A stretch of DNA of 64,000 nucleotides from Drechmeria coniospora. Its lineage: Eukaryota; Ascomycota; Sordariomycetes; Hypocreales; Ophiocordycipitaceae. Position numbers and translations under genes: made by a program. The notes under the pieces were generated by a model, which saw only the letters and a list, made by a program, of their open reading frames with translations, searched no databases and was not told where the DNA came from. Shown piece after piece: positions 22,353 to 33,086 of the stretch. The stretch is taken from positions 11,838,520 through 11,902,519 of the forward strand of contig NC_054389.1 of the NCBI RefSeq assembly GCF_001625195.1, written 5' to 3'. Each line of letters begins with the position of its first letter. Within the stretch, counting starts at the first letter, position 1.

Positions 22353-23420
22353 ATGGGGTACGCATCTCCCCTCCCTGCGGCTGCCGTGGCGGCAGCAGCT
22401 GCGCGTCGGCGATGGCTGACGGGACCAGAGCTCGACAACAACGTGCAGCTCGTCGACCCGACGCAAGATGCCCTCTACTACTACGACGCCGAGGCCCAGC
22501 AGGCGGCGGCGGCGGCGAAGCCGTGGGCGACGGACCCTAACCACTTCAAGTACGTCCGCATCAGCGCCGTCGCGCTCGTCAAGATGGCCATGCACGCCCG
22601 CTCGGGCGGCGACCTCGAGGTCATGGGCCTCATGCAGGGGTACGTCGACGACGAGACCTTCGTCGTCACCGACGCCTTCCGGCTGCCGGTCGAGGGCACG
22701 GAGACGCGGGTGAACGCGCAGGACCAGGCCAACGAATACCTCGTCGAGTACCTCGACCTCTGCCGCTCGCAGGGCCGGCAGGAGAACGTCGTGGGCTGGT
22801 ACCACAGCCACCCGGGCTACGGCTGCTGGCTCAGCGGCATCGACGTCGAGACGGAGGCGCTGCAGCAGCAGTTCCAGGACCCCTTCCTCGCCGTCGTCAT
22901 CGACCCGCACCGGACCATCAGCGCGGGCAAGGTCGAGGTGGGCGCGTTCCGGACGTACCCGAGCGAGCACAAGCCGGCGGCCGAGGGCGGCGGCTCGTCG
23001 GACGGCAGGCAGACGGTGCCGCTCGCCAAGGCGGCCGAGTTTGGCGCGCATGCGAGCCGATACTACAGCCTCGAGGTGTCGCACTTCAAGAGCACGCTCG
23101 ACGGGCACCTGCTGGACCTGCTCTGGCACAACTACTGGGTGCAGACGCTGAGCCAGAGCCCGCTGCGGACGAACGGCGACTTTGGCAGCAAGGAGATGCT
23201 CGACCTGAGCTCGCGCATCGGCGAGGCGACGACGCAGATGGCGCGCCATCGCGTCACGCAGAACCCGACGGCGCACTCGACGGGCTCGGCCGGCGGGGAC
23301 GGGTCGGTGGAGAGGCTCGCCGACGAGAGCAACCTGATGACGACGAAGGAGTGGTGCGGACTGGTGGCCGAGGTGGTCAAGGCGAAGCTGTTTAACGACG
23401 TCGTGGGGCCCGAGTCTTGA
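22353..23420 (+). CDS. csn5: COP9 signalosome subunit 5 (JAMM deneddylase)
   Basis: Catalytic subunit of the COP9 signalosome, which removes NEDD8 from cullins; nucleus/cytosol. Single exon, 355 aa from the ATG at 22353. The N-terminal block ELDNNVQLVDPTQDALYYYD is typical of Csn5. The MPN+/JAMM motif is complete: Glu89 (LEVMGLMQG) and His151-Ser-His153 ... Asp164 in HSHPGYGCWLSGID. The C-terminal helical region runs to residue 355 with the usual DLLWHNYWVQTL and LMTTKEWCGLV segments. The start is uncertain because the frame is open upstream to 22086, but no upstream ATG gives a family-like N-terminus. The Ala-rich stretch near residues 6-14 is unusual. Confidence 0.93.
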   Translation: MGYASPLPAAAVAAAAARRRWLTGPELDNNVQLVDPTQDALYYYDAEAQQAAAAAKPWATDPNHFKYVRISAVALVKMAMHARSGGDLEVMGLMQGYVDDETFVVTDAFRLPVEGTETRVNAQDQANEYLVEYLDLCRSQGRQENVVGWYHSHPGYGCWLSGIDVETEALQQQFQDPFLAVVIDPHRTISAGKVEVGAFRTYPSEHKPAAEGGGSSDGRQTVPLAKAAEFGAHASRYYSLEVSHFKSTLDGHLLDLLWHNYWVQTLSQSPLRTNGDFGSKEMLDLSSRIGEATTQMARHRVTQNPTAHSTGSAGGDGSVERLADESNLMTTKEWCGLVAEVVKAKLFNDVVGPES

Positions 23421-24146
23421 GCAACGGCGCTCGACAGGGAAGACGCATCCTCGCACGGGGGGGTCGAAGACGCCTATCGACCTGCAGATGCACATGTGCC
23501 TTGCGAGCAGGGACATGAAGCCGCGCGTGTAGAGGCCAGACGGCATGAGCGGCCAGACGGCATGCAGCGGCCAGACGACATGCAGCGGCATGTTTGCGAG
23601 CATGGCCATGGACGGGGAAGAAATGAAAGGTTGCTTGGCCGTCCTTGACTCCCTTTTCATGGGCATTTCCCGTGGGTCGTCGGACAGGGGCAGAAGCACT
23701 TTTGAGCTGCCCTGTATTATTTCATATTCATTCATGATTGTCTGACGAGGCTGCATGGGTGCGGCACGAATGATGGAAATACGCACGTACAGCCACCTAC
23801 TGGGCACTTGGACCTGCTGCACTGCACTGGACTGCGCTGTACTGGACTGCGCTTTCTGTATCGGACTGCGCTGTACTGTACCGGACTGCGCTGTACTGTA
23901 TCGGACTGCGCTGTACCGGACTGCGCTGTACCGGACTGCGCCCTACTGTATTGGACGTCCTGCTGTACTGTGATGTGCTGTGCTGTGATGTACTGTGCTG
24001 TAAATTACAGTGCATGCAGCGATTAGCGGACACTGGACATGTTCTCCGTACGCACTTACGTCATTACGTACACGCGCAGGTGGCGGGAGGGAACTGGCCG
24101 CGTCTGTCACGGGCAGTTGGAAGTCAGCATCGGCCCCTTGCGGCGC
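23421..24146. other. Intergenic stretch with degenerate CTGTACTG repeats
   Basis: Direct repeats of GACGGCATGCAGCGG type occupy 23540-23590. From 23815 to ~24005 the sequence is an irregular array of GGACTGCGCTGTACTG units. No gene is seen. Confidence 0.6.
23815..24005. repeat. Irregular minisatellite, GGACTGCGCTGTACTGTA type
   Basis: At least seven partial units built from CGGACTGCGC and CTGTACTGTA follow each other with variable length, then decay into TGATGTGCTGTGC repeats. Confidence 0.85.
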
Positions 24147-24410
24147 TCAGAATGTCTCCTGGTCGTCGACGGCCTCGTCCTCTTCGGGGATCTCGAAACC
24201 TGGAAAGTTCCAGTCGGTTGAGTTGGTTGGTGCCGTTCCGTTCACGGCCGGCATGATGGTGTGGCGCCGAAGCCACCACACTGGGAGGCTTGGGTCGAGG
24301 TTCTGGTTCGGCACAGCCACCCACCGCCACCCTTCTCGCAGCAACGAGCAAGGAGGTGCCGAAAAGGTCTGGCGGCGGCACCATGCTGGACAAATTTGGC
24401 CGCCGTACGA
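24147..24410 (-). pseudogene. Orphan C-terminal exon or gene relic
   Basis: A minus-strand frame ending at 24147 reads like a real protein end, with GWRWVAVPNQNLDPSLPVWW, HTIMPAVNG and an acidic tail EIPEEDEAVDDQETF. It is open back to a TGA at about 24412. That TGA lies in GTGCTGAC, a good branch-point sequence, and CCAG near 24382 could be the acceptor. No convincing upstream exon was found before the repeat-rich DNA beyond 24600. It is either the last exon of a gene whose first part I cannot resolve, or a relic. Family not recognised. Confidence 0.35.
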
Positions 24411-26975
24411 CGAGGGTCAGCACCCGTAAGCGAGCAGCTGAAGAAGAGACCGACCAAGCGACGGAGGTGTGCGTGGAATGGCGATGAGAACGCAGGGTTC
24501 ACGAAGCGGACAGAGCGGGCGGCATGGACGAGGCCTGAGGATGATGCTGGAGGGAGCACAATGAGGAGAAGTGAGGGCAATGCCAACTAGGACATGCACT
24601 TGCAGTACAGTGCCTGCTGTCCTCCTGTGAACTCGAGCGCTACCAGTTGCCCTATTACCTGGTACTTGCACTCCGTACCACGTACAGTACTCCGTACAGT
24701 ACTCCGTGCTAAGGGCAGGCGTATTTGTGTACAGTATTTGTACATTCAAGCGCTTGGAGGGCTGGACTGTGCTGCAGGGACTAGGCAGGTACCTCTTGAA
24801 GCAGCTGAAACGAGTGAAGCAGCTGCAACGAGGAGATGTGCAAGTGTGATGAATCGCGTTTTGCCACGATGATGCATCGATGCAACTCCACCGAAGAGTC
24901 TCGGTCTCGTATGAGGCCTCGCTCGAGAACCAGCGACCCTAGTGAAAGTACGAGTGCCATGCTTGAACTGTCCTTGCATCGTAACATGCCCATGAGGGGG
25001 GTGTTTTGTACGGAGCAGTCCAGTACGGAGTACAAGTACACGTACTGCAAGTGCCCAGTCCCGTACGGGGTACATGTACATGTACAATTACTTGGGAGTT
25101 GTCCATACGTAGGTACCTAGTACCTAGTATTACTCGTACACAATCAAGGGCAAGCAAGTATTGAGTGCCGTATACAGTACAAGCAAGTATCGAGTGCCGT
25201 GTACAGTACAAGCAAGTATTGATAAACAGTGTACTTACGCCGTGCTCCGTACAAGTACTCTGTTCAAGTAGGTAGGTGTACTCTGTGCATTGTACGGTAT
25301 TCCAAGTACTTGCACACTGCAGGCACGTGCATGTAATTGTAACCAATACTTACAGCACTCCGTGCTTGTACTTGTACTTCCTCATAGTAATTAGACGTAC
25401 AGTACTTACTCCGTACTCCGTGCGGTACTTGCCCTGCACAAGCAAGCACTTAGACACCCTCTTTCCGTATTCGTGTTACGTACTTGGACATGGGCACTTG
25501 CGTACGAGTACGGAACACAAGGTAGAGAGCTCCGGCCAATCGGCGGCTCCCATCCCGTCTCTAGCCCCAGCCGCCAGCTAGCCCAGGGTAAGAGCAGCTG
25601 CGGTGCCGCCTCCTTTGGGCACCCGTCGACGTCATGGATTGATGATATGATGCACTCGGGAAGCCGCGACCGGCCTTCTCTCCGCGCAGGAGGGTGGCGT
25701 GAGATAGCAAGGCATCCAAGGCATCAATCCGCACCTCCAACTCGCCTCCCCAGCTCCGCCGTCTCCGTCTCTCCTCGTCACCTCGACGACTCGCTGCCGC
25801 ATGGAGGGCACGACGGCCGGAACGTGCGGCCTGCACCGACTGGTGACGGAACCCAGGCCCGCAGATGAACGAGTTACCGACCGAACTTGCTTGGTGCGTC
25901 GTGCGGAGCGCCTCGACTAGCCCGCATCGTCCCAATGGCGCCGCCTTCCCACGACGGGCACATTGCCGTTGACGACCCGCTGTTGGGGGCGGAGTTGAGC
26001 TCGAGATCCGCTTCTTCCAGCTCGAGGCTAAAAATTTCCCAACTCGCCGAGCCGTCGTCAAGACGCCTCTGACTCGTGCGACTGTCCACAGCATCGTTGC
26101 CCCGAGCAGCCTGCGGCAGAATGCGTGAATCAACGACCTCGGGCGCAGGTACCGTAGAAGGGGGGAGGACCAAGAAAGAAAAGAGCACCGCTCAATCGTC
26201 AGTCACTTACTTACGTACAAGTATTCGACCTTGTACATGTACGTGGGTGGCCGGGTTGCAAGCTTATCGAGTGGAGGTACGCGGCGCCCGGTTGGCGCTT
26301 GCGACGACGAGAACGGAGGACAATGCTTGCTGAGCACGAAGTCACCCGACGGTGGAGACGACTCGTCCTCGTCTGTCCCGTCCTCGTCTGTCCCGTCCTC
26401 ATGTCCTGACGTCCGTCCCTTCAGGGTCATGCTCTTTCGCTACATAATGACGTACCCGTCGCCCTTGCTCAACGTCACCTCGGCTTCCCTGCTAGCCTCC
26501 GGCACCCTGTTGGCACACCATCGAGACTTTGACCCTCCCGCTCGCCCATTCCCACTTGCGGCGAAGCTACCTTACTTACTTATACTTAAACTCCCTGCTC
26601 CGCCAGCAGCGTTTCCGCGTCCCGGCCGCCCTCCTCTTCCTGTTCTTTCCTACATCGTCGTACCCTCCATTTCCATATACCCCGGTGATACCGACCAGAC
26701 GACTTGTGATACCCGAGATCCATTCTCAACAACCCGCGTCCCCTCTCGCCTCTCGCCTCCCGCCTGCCGCCTCCCCCTCTTCCGCCTCCTCCTTTCTCGC
26801 CATCTACAACAGACATCCGAGTGACGGGCTCGTCTGCCGTTCTTTGCTTTTGCTCTCCACCATCTTCTGATCGGCTCGTTTGAACCTCCATCGATAGTCA
26901 TCCCCTTCCGTCATCATTCTCGCATCCATACTCGTACCCTTTCCGTTGGAATATAGTAATACATCCCCCTTCAGC
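24411..26975. other. Repeat-rich intergenic stretch and long leader
   Basis: 24600-25500 is dominated by GTAC-containing palindromes (CAAGTACTTG, GTACTCCGTAC, TACATGTACATGTA). 25500-26200 is GC-rich with ORFs up to 190 codons but no domain. 26540-26975 is C/T-rich and is probably the promoter and 5' leader of the gene at 26976. Confidence 0.5.
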
Positions 26976-29537
26976 ATGGCGCCCAACGTGAACAAGCCGA
27001 CCGACGTCAAGAAGAAGGATGCCGACATTCACCGCAAGCTCCAGATCTACGGCATCATCAGGGCCTTTTCCCTCGGAAAAGTCCCCTCGGTAGGTCCATC
27101 GAGCGTCGTGCCCCGGCCGGCCGGCGAGGTGAGGCGAGGCGAGGCGAGCTCGGCTAACGTGCCGTCGGCAGAATGACCAAATCGACGTGGCCCTCAACAG
27201 CTTCCTCGAGTCCAAGGCCCTCGCCAAGCACGATGCCCTCTCCGCCGACGGTCAGCTGCTCGTCGAGGACACGAGGGAGGTGGTAAAGCAGGCGAAGAAG
27301 CTGCTGCTGTCCAAGAACGAGGGCAACCTGATCCAGGACTTCATCTGGCAGACGTGGCAGTTTGACCGCAAGACCGTCCGCGGCCCCAACGCCCCCGTCG
27401 ACAAGGACACGGCCAAGCGGGACGGCGACGACGCCCTCGAGGGCCTCCGCACCCTCGGCACCCTTCTCATCACCAACGGCCAGTTCCGAAAGCTTCGTTC
27501 GTCTCACGTCCTCCCCTCCCGCCGCGCCACGCGTGGAGCCGCTGACACGACGCAGTCCAGGATTCCACCGTGCTCGTGCGCGACATGATCGGCGATGCCG
27601 CCACAAACGCCGCCAACCGCATCCGCCCCAACGAGGACCAGCTGGCGCACATGGACGAGCCCGCCGCCGACAACGTCTGGCATGACAAGCCCGACCTTTC
27701 CAAGGACAAACTCAAGAAGCAGGCCAAGGGTCTCTACAAGGGAGACGCCAAGAAGAAGGAGGCCCGCGACGCCGTCGAGGGCGGTGCCGACGCGGACGTC
27801 CACGACGCCCCCGTCACCACGACCGCCGCCGCCGCCGCCGCCACGGACGCCGAGGGCAAGGAAAAGTCCAAGAAGCGCGACGACGAGTACCGCCGCAAGG
27901 CAAAGGAGTACTTTGACAAGAAGATGCCCGCCGACCGCAAGGACCAGATCGTCTTCCGCCTCAAGAAGATGGTGCTCGAGTGCCAGCAGCATCCCGACTA
28001 CTCCAACGCCATCCAGACGCTGCTCCGCATCGCCGAGCAGTACGGCGAGCACGGCCGCAGCCTCACCGAGGGTTCCGCCGGCACCGCCAAGCAGGCGCGC
28101 TCGGGTCTCGCCGCCGCCGAGGCCAACCTCCGCACCCTCGTCGAGCGCTTCGCCAACGGCACCTCGACGTCGGCCCTCTGGTCCTCCATCGGCCAGATCT
28201 ACAAGGACGCCGACAAGGACGACGAGCTCCGGGGCTGGTTCCGGAGCATGGACAAGTACATCCGTCGCTGCCTCCTCGAGCAGGGCTACATCCTCGACGA
28301 GGCCTCCAACCGCGAGTGGGACGAGCTCTACAAGCACGGCCGCTACCTGCTGCGCGAAAAGTACCGCGCCCACACGGACCGCGTCGTCGACGAGGCCAAG
28401 TTCGTCGCCGACCAGTTCGACCGGGACGTCGACAACAAGGCCTTTGCCGCCTCGGTCCAGACCCTCTTCACCCACCTCGGCCACGACGACGGCGGCAAGC
28501 CCGCCTTCAAGCCCCACCTCGTCAAGGACCTCACCGACGTCGTCCTGCCGGGCCTGCTGGCCCACATCAACTACCTGCCGATCCCGCGCATCGAGTACTC
28601 GGACGCCCAGTTCGACGCCGTCATCGAGAATCTCGTGCTCGAGAGCGACAACTTCATGCCCAACGTGCTCGAGATCGCGAGCGAGCACTACTTCCGCATG
28701 GGCCGCAAGAAGATTGCCAACAAGAGCCGCAACACCATGGACGTCAAGGTGGCGGGCATCCAGATGGACCTGCGCGACGTCAGCTACCACGTGAGGCGCA
28801 AGTCGGGCTTCCCCTCGCTCACCGACACGGGCGTCGCCGACGTGCTGCTCCCCGGCAACGGCTTCTCCTTCCGCATGAAGGTCTCGACGGCCTCCAAGTC
28901 GGACCGCCAGCACTTCTTCAAGGTCGACAAGGTCGACGTCGACTTCAAGGGCCTCAACATCAAGCTCAAGTCGTCCAACCACAAGCTCCTCTTCGCCATC
29001 GTCAAGCCGCTCATGCTCAAGGTCCTCCGCGCCCCCATCCAGAAGGCGGTCGAGAAGGCCATCAAGGAGCAGTGCAACAAGCTCGACGGCGTGCTGCAGC
29101 AGATCAAGCTCGAGGCCGAGCGCGCCGCCAAGGAGGACGAGTCGGGCGGCGACAAAAAGGTCAGCATGTACAGCCGCTACTACCAGGCGGCCCAGAAGCG
29201 CTACCTCGACGGCAAGAAGAAGGTCAAGGAGACGGCCGACGACAAAAAGGTCAACGTCGCCATGACCATGGACGAGAGCATCCTGCCCGACGTGAAGCTG
29301 CCGGGCGGCGTGAGCGCCAAGGCGACCGAGTACAAGGAGCTGGCGCGCAAGGGCGAGCGGTGGGAGAGCCCCGTCTTCTCCATCGGCAACGCCAAGCGGA
29401 GCGACGACATTCCGCCGGCGCCCCGCATCCAGAACAAGTCGCAGGCGCGGGCCGAGGCGCTTGCCAACGGCAAGACGGCGCCGGCGAACAACGCGAGCGC
29501 CGGCGTCAACGGCGGCCAGACCGTCCGAGGACACTAG
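26976..29537 (+). CDS. DUF5923/DUF4449 protein, TULIP-like lipid-binding candidate
   Basis: Three exons, 26976-27089, 27172-27496 and 27556-29537, with introns starting GTAGGT and GTTCGT; 806 aa. The N-terminal half is charged and helical (RKLQIYGIIRAFSLGKVPS; PNEDQLAHMDEPAADNVWHD), typical of the fungal DUF5923 region. An Ala-rich, Lys/Glu-rich linker lies near residues 215-265. The C-terminal part (~480-660; IASEHYFRMGRKKIANKS, VDKVDVDFKGLNIKLKSS) matches the DUF4449 region, which has been related to BPI/TULIP-type lipid-binding folds. No signal peptide or TM helix. Conserved in filamentous ascomycetes with no assigned reaction; lipid binding or transfer is inference. Codon use is strongly C-ending, suggesting good expression. 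An antisense 835-codon frame is a by-product of that bias. Confidence 0.85.
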
Positions 29538-30682
29538 GCGTTCCACGAGTCGGTGCTGTTCACGAGGGGGTATGGGTACCTGCGAGAGGGCAGCAGCAGG
29601 CGCCTGCGGACGCTCTATCCGCTCGGCGGCGTTTGACGGCCCGGGCGAGTTGACGATTGTGATGCCGGTTTGCGTAATGGTCGTGGGCCTGTGGGCCTGT
29701 GGGCCTGTGGACGCCCGAAGGTGCGGACAGACGGTTGCATCGCCGAGTGACCTCGAAACGTCTCCTTTGTATTGGTTACCGTCAGGATTATAATCATTGC
29801 TCGGCAGCTGTCGACGTCTCGTCCTGCCGTGATGGGTGCCCTGCCGCGGCAAAGCTCGGCGGAGAAGCCCGCAACGTGGGCGGCCTCGCGGGGACGACGC
29901 GTACGTACCATGACGACAATGCCATTCATCGGAATACGACGCCGGTTTGCGTTCCTGCTCCGGATCTGGGCAAGCAGATTGCGTGAGACATACATGTAAT
30001 GCACCATACATGTGCGTTCAGCTACTCGCACCATGCCATGCCACGGCGGCCAAGGACACGCCGAGACGTGTCTGGTACGGCGAGGGATTTCGCAACAGAT
30101 CCAGCAGGGAGCACGTAGTTCCGTGCCAGCAGAGTAGAAGAGATGTAGATGCAGTCAATACCAATACCGACTCTCTGGACTGCGAGGAGAATATTGTAGG
30201 AATAATAATAGGAATAATAATACTTGTCCTGCAACATGTCTTGTGTCTCAGCAGATGTGTCTCTGGCGATCAATTGCGAAAAGGGTCGTAATAAAGCACG
30301 TAGCAAGGTTACCAGATCTAGCCCAATCAAGCAAGGCGCGACGATTTTCGAAATGGTTAGCGACGAATTCGTCACAGATATTACTCCATTCTGCCTAGTG
30401 AAGTTTGCATTTTGGCCTGAAACATCTAGTGGCGTGATGGCGTTTTATTCCATACTAAGGCAGGCGGTGACGTGCGTGAAAGTACTCCGTTGTACGTCAC
30501 TGTCGAGCTCGACGAATATAGAAGGTACGACCAGCATGGCAAACTTTTTCTCGACTCTCAACTGAACCGCCATCGTAGAGAAGAAGCAGAATCACCATCG
30601 CCGCTCTTGGACAACCCAGCACTTGCACCAGAGTGGGGGAGGGAAAGCAGCGGCTTCGGACGTCACGGATGCCCGAGGAGCC
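29538..30682. other. Intergenic stretch
   Basis: Contains GTGGGCCTGTGGGCCTGTG short tandem repeats (29682-29710), an AT-rich part with AATAATAATAGG repeats (~30200) and the likely promoter of the gene at 30683. No gene seen. Confidence 0.5.
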
Positions 30683-32974
30683 ATGGCCGTCCAGGGTCGC
30701 CGGCTCGATGGCGGTGCGGATGGCGTGGCCGATGCGAGCGCAGACGCGGCCTCCGTCGTCGTCGGTCTCACGGCGGAGCAAACGTCGGCACTTTTCGACA
30801 TTCTCTCCCACCACGAGACGTATTCGGAGATTGAGGCCCTCAAGAGGCCCGAGACGGTGCGCCGGTATGGGTTTCCCCTCTCGGTTCCCCTCTCGGTCAC
30901 GACGCAGGAGCTCCGGCGGCAGCTCCAGCAGCAACCTCCCTCTCCGCCTCAGCCGCCGTCCTCGTTCGCCGCCTTCACCGGAAGGTTCAGGAGTGCCAGG
31001 ACGACCCCCGGAAGCACGGCACCCGGCACGCCGAGGCCGCAGACGCCCGTGCCGCCCGACGGAGACGCCTGCTCCGTGAGCTCGAACCGGCCGGCTCGCG
31101 ACGACGACGAGGGCCCCTCCTCGGTGCCCCTCCTGCAGCTGCTGCTGACACGTTTCATCCTGCCGCTCCCCGCCGTCAGAGATCTGCCGTCCGAGTTTTG
31201 GAACGAGCGGGTGCGTGGGATACTCCTGCGCCTTGCCGAGGCCGAGCTGTCGGAGAGCTACGACAAGGGCGCGCTGGGGACGCGAAAGACGCTCGCGACG
31301 GGCTCCAGTGCCGTCTTGGAGATGCTCGGCCGCGGTGCGCTGGGCGGCGTGCCGCGGGGAACTGAGGTTCCGGGGGAGAGGCGGGACTACGACACGTCCA
31401 AGGCCGAGGACCTCGCGAGGGCGTGGGACGACGTCGTCGTCGACCTCGTCTACGGCGACTTGATAGACGGCTTTTTTGACCACGCCAGCAGGACGGACGA
31501 CTTGGAGAGCCACTCCCCAGCCGTCAAGGCCGCCGCCGACTATTCCCTCATCCAGTGAGTCGATGCTCCTCTCGCCGCCGCCCGACGATGCTGACTGCCG
31601 GTCAGCCTCGCCACCCTCGCCCACCACGTCGTCATCGGCTCTCCCGAGGGCCAGTATCTCCTCAAGCTGCTGGAGAACGCGCACTCGCTCGTTCCCTACA
31701 AGCTCATCAAGCAGACGCTGCGCGTCGGCAATGCCGCCACCATGATGAGCGGCATGGTGCGCCTGCTGCTCGCCAAGATCAGCATCACGAGCGTCACGAA
31801 CTGGTTGGGTCTCACGCAAAGCCCGGACGACGGCCTCAACGTCCTTCAGCGCATCGTCTCCCTCGTTCTCAGCTGGGACTCTGGCGAGTTTCGCAAGGGT
31901 GCCGAGAGGGTGGCCAAGGACAAGGGCGGCCCGTCCGAGGAGGTGCTCCGGGTCCTACGCGAGCACATCGACGACGACGCCAGGGACAGGCATGATCTGG
32001 CGCGCGCGGCGAGCCTTGAGAATGGCGAGTCCATTGTCGCCTCCATCCTCAACGCCGCGGACCCCGCTCTCGTGGCCGGCCTGAGCGAAGACCAGCACAC
32101 GCAGTGCCTGGCTTACGTCTCGGCCCTCCTCTCCGTCCGCGACCGCGAGTCCATCACCTCGGTCCTCTGCCGCCAGCTGCCGGACCTGTTCACGCGCATC
32201 ATCAAGGACGCCTTCGCCGCCTACGACCCGATAATACGCAGCGTGCACGCTTGTGTCGACCTCAAGGAGCAGCTCGACGCGATCCAGACTTTCATCGACG
32301 ACTTTGTCAAGGCGAGCAAGCCGAAACTGGCCGACGACGGCGAGGAGCGCATGGCCGGCGTCGACGAGTACGTCGAGCTGTTGCGCCGGAACAAGGGGCT
32401 CGTCTACCGGTGGGTGAACGTCTTGGCCGCCGCCTGCGCCGACGTCTGGGAAGAACTGAGGCTGTGGGCGAAAGAGTCCGCCATGACCCTCCGGCAAGGG
32501 GCGGGGAAGAATTCGGGACCTGCGAACATGGCCGGCAGGCTGAACGACTTGTTTTGCGAGCTTGATCCCGCCGTCCGGCCGCGTGTGCTGGAGGCCATAG
32601 ATGCCCACGCGGTCCATCTCGCCGCCCTCAACGACCTCTCCCTGACCCGTCTGCAGTCCCTCCTCACCCCCGCCGCTTCCGAAGAGCGCAGACAAACCGC
32701 CGGCCCTGGAGTGTACCTCTCACGCTGGCAGTCCCTTCTCAACGAGACGCCCATCACGCCCGCCACCCTCGCGACGCCCGCCACCGTCCGCCGCGGCAAG
32801 GAGGTCAAGCACACCACGACGGTCGGCAAGACGGGCGTTGGGGGCGAGATGCTGATGCAGATCGTCAGTGGAGAGGATTGGGGGCCCGAGGGACCGGACG
32901 TTGCCGTCATTTTTGACGCCTTGGGCGATGGGTTCAGGGACCTCGTGAGAGAGATGGCTAAACAAGCTGCATAG
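30683..32974 (+). CDS. PX-associated (PXB / DUF3818) protein
   Basis: Two exons, 30683-31554 and 31606-32974, 51-nt intron (GTGAGT ... GGTCAG); 746 aa. The opening LTAEQTSALFDILSHHETYS is the typical start of the PXB domain, found N-terminal to PX domains in fungal sorting-nexin-like proteins related to yeast Ypr097w. A Pro-rich low-complexity stretch follows (~85-140). The second half (LATLAHHVVIGSPEGQYLLK ... TNWLGLTQSPDDGLNVLQ) matches the DUF3818 region. No PX domain with its Arg-Arg-Tyr phosphoinositide pocket is evident between the two parts, and the length is well under the >1000 aa of PX-containing relatives. Membrane-trafficking role is inferred from family. Start is the first ATG giving PXB soon after; an in-frame ATG lies at 30623. 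Confidence 0.8.
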
Positions 32975-33086
32975 GCGACGGGAAAGCCGATGAAAGAATC
33001 GTATGGACGCACAAGCATCAACCAACGAATACAAGTCTTCAACATTCCATGCCAGTCTGCGACTCCCTCGACGATCCGTCGACCAT

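Noticed and set aside
22212..23822. 536-codon minus-strand open frame
   Set aside because: Antisense to CSN5, which has a complete JAMM motif.
25561..26133. 190-codon minus-strand frame
   Set aside because: Arg/Ser-rich, no domain, no splice-linked neighbour; likely chance in GC-rich DNA.
27504..30011. 835-codon minus-strand open frame
   Set aside because: It is antisense to the DUF5923/DUF4449 gene. Strong C-ending codon bias removes stops from this frame, and its translation is low-complexity Leu/Val/Gly without domains.
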